Below, piece after piece: positions 63,902 through 64,000 of a stretch of 64,000 bases of DNA. The stretch lies in NCBI GenBank assembly GCA_902786565.1, contig CADACW010000005.1, positions 17,274 through 81,273 on the forward strand, read 5' to 3'. Numbering within the stretch: the first letter of the stretch is position 1; each line of letters begins with the position of its first letter. The DNA comes from an uncultured Prevotellaceae bacterium (GTDB lineage: Bacteria > Bacteroidota > Bacteroidia > Bacteroidales > Bacteroidaceae). A program made the position numbers and the translations under genes. The notes beneath the pieces were generated by a model. The model had not been told where the DNA came from, ran no database searches, and was given only the letters and a program-made list of their open reading frames with translations.

Positions 63902-64000
63902 TTATTGGAAGCAACGGGCCAGCAGGCCTATTACCGCCATGTGGGCGGGATAGTAATAGTAGAAGAACTTGCCGAGCCACTTCAGCCGTCCTCGCTGGCC
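63902..64000 (-). CDS. TraX-like membrane protein, C-terminal end only
   Basis: 32 codons are visible up to the TAA at 63904-63902; the 5' part lies beyond the window. The end GRLKWLGKFFYYYYPAHMAV, then IGLLARCFQ, fits the last membrane segment of TraX/acyltransferase-like proteins, where FYxxYPxH is characteristic. The family acts in O- or N-acetylation of surface or pilin substrates. The assignment rests on a short stretch. The 63757-63901 spacer shows no gene. Confidence 0.5.
   Translation of the reverse strand, partial: GQRGRLKWLGKFFYYYYPAHMAVIGLLARCFQ

Overview
The window looks like chromosomal DNA of a GC-rich Bacteroidota member, most likely Prevotellaceae (Prevotella or a close relative). 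The reasons are: at least fifteen promoters of the Bacteroides type (-7 TAnnTTTGC, -33 TTTG, about 20 bp apart); family-restricted genes such as DUF4492 next to cydAB, DUF4421, DUF4923 and DUF4974 proteins, the rSAM/lipoprotein-system radical SAM enzyme and an EF-G paralogue without the catalytic histidine; and an RpoD sigma factor with no long N-terminal region. No rRNA, CRISPR array, integrase or complete insertion sequence was seen.

Layout. 1-5043: partial Kef-type antiporter, GT4 glycosyltransferase, EF-G2. 5044-11334: an accessory defence-like locus with a long leader (14-codon mini-ORF plus a 123-bp nested inverted repeat), two overlapping methylase genes, a four-helix-bundle protein and a T5orf172/GIY-YIG-SF2 helicase. 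11335-16400: rpoD, then an HPrK-like / S26-type peptidase / PqqD-like / radical SAM-SPASM group that looks like a peptide- or lipoprotein-modifying system, a Bcp peroxiredoxin and tRNA-Cys. 16370-22978: AraC regulator divergent from an RND efflux operon (MFP, RND, OMF). 23271-34705: purD, membrane proteins, DUF4421 barrel, Gfo/Idh/MocA oxidoreductase, orphan hisB, and a SpoIIM-DUF4129-DUF4350-MoxR cluster. 34827-48174: outer-membrane protein, lptC, CNNM/CorC-like protein, parE, DUF4923 lipoprotein, a secreted GH2 beta-galactosidase carrying an internal repeat tract, and DUF4492-cydAB. 48223-50993: secreted protein, DJ-1/PfpI protein, SPFH protein, ispD. 50994-55050: an AT-rich type II restriction island (PD-(D/E)XK-type nuclease candidate plus two adenine-methylase-like genes). 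55049-64000: a broken M23-like remnant, an outer-membrane receptor/anti-sigma/ECF-sigma trio, tRNA-Arg, YfhO-family protein, uxaC and the end of a TraX-like gene.

The most unusual material is non-coding. Two dispersed repeat families (a 21-bp palindromic-unit array at 1362 and 44899, and a 22-bp-unit element at 23024 and 38356) and many short slip-repeats (GAGAGGT, ATTGATAATTGACA, ATTGAAAATTG, a 9-bp CTAG unit) occupy the spacers. The slip-repeats supply stop codons of several genes, form perfect hairpins between convergent genes, and in one case lie in frame inside lacZ. The leader upstream of the 5644 methylase has two copies of a motif, the second spanning the start codon, and one inverted copy that could pair with either, so it is a candidate attenuator.
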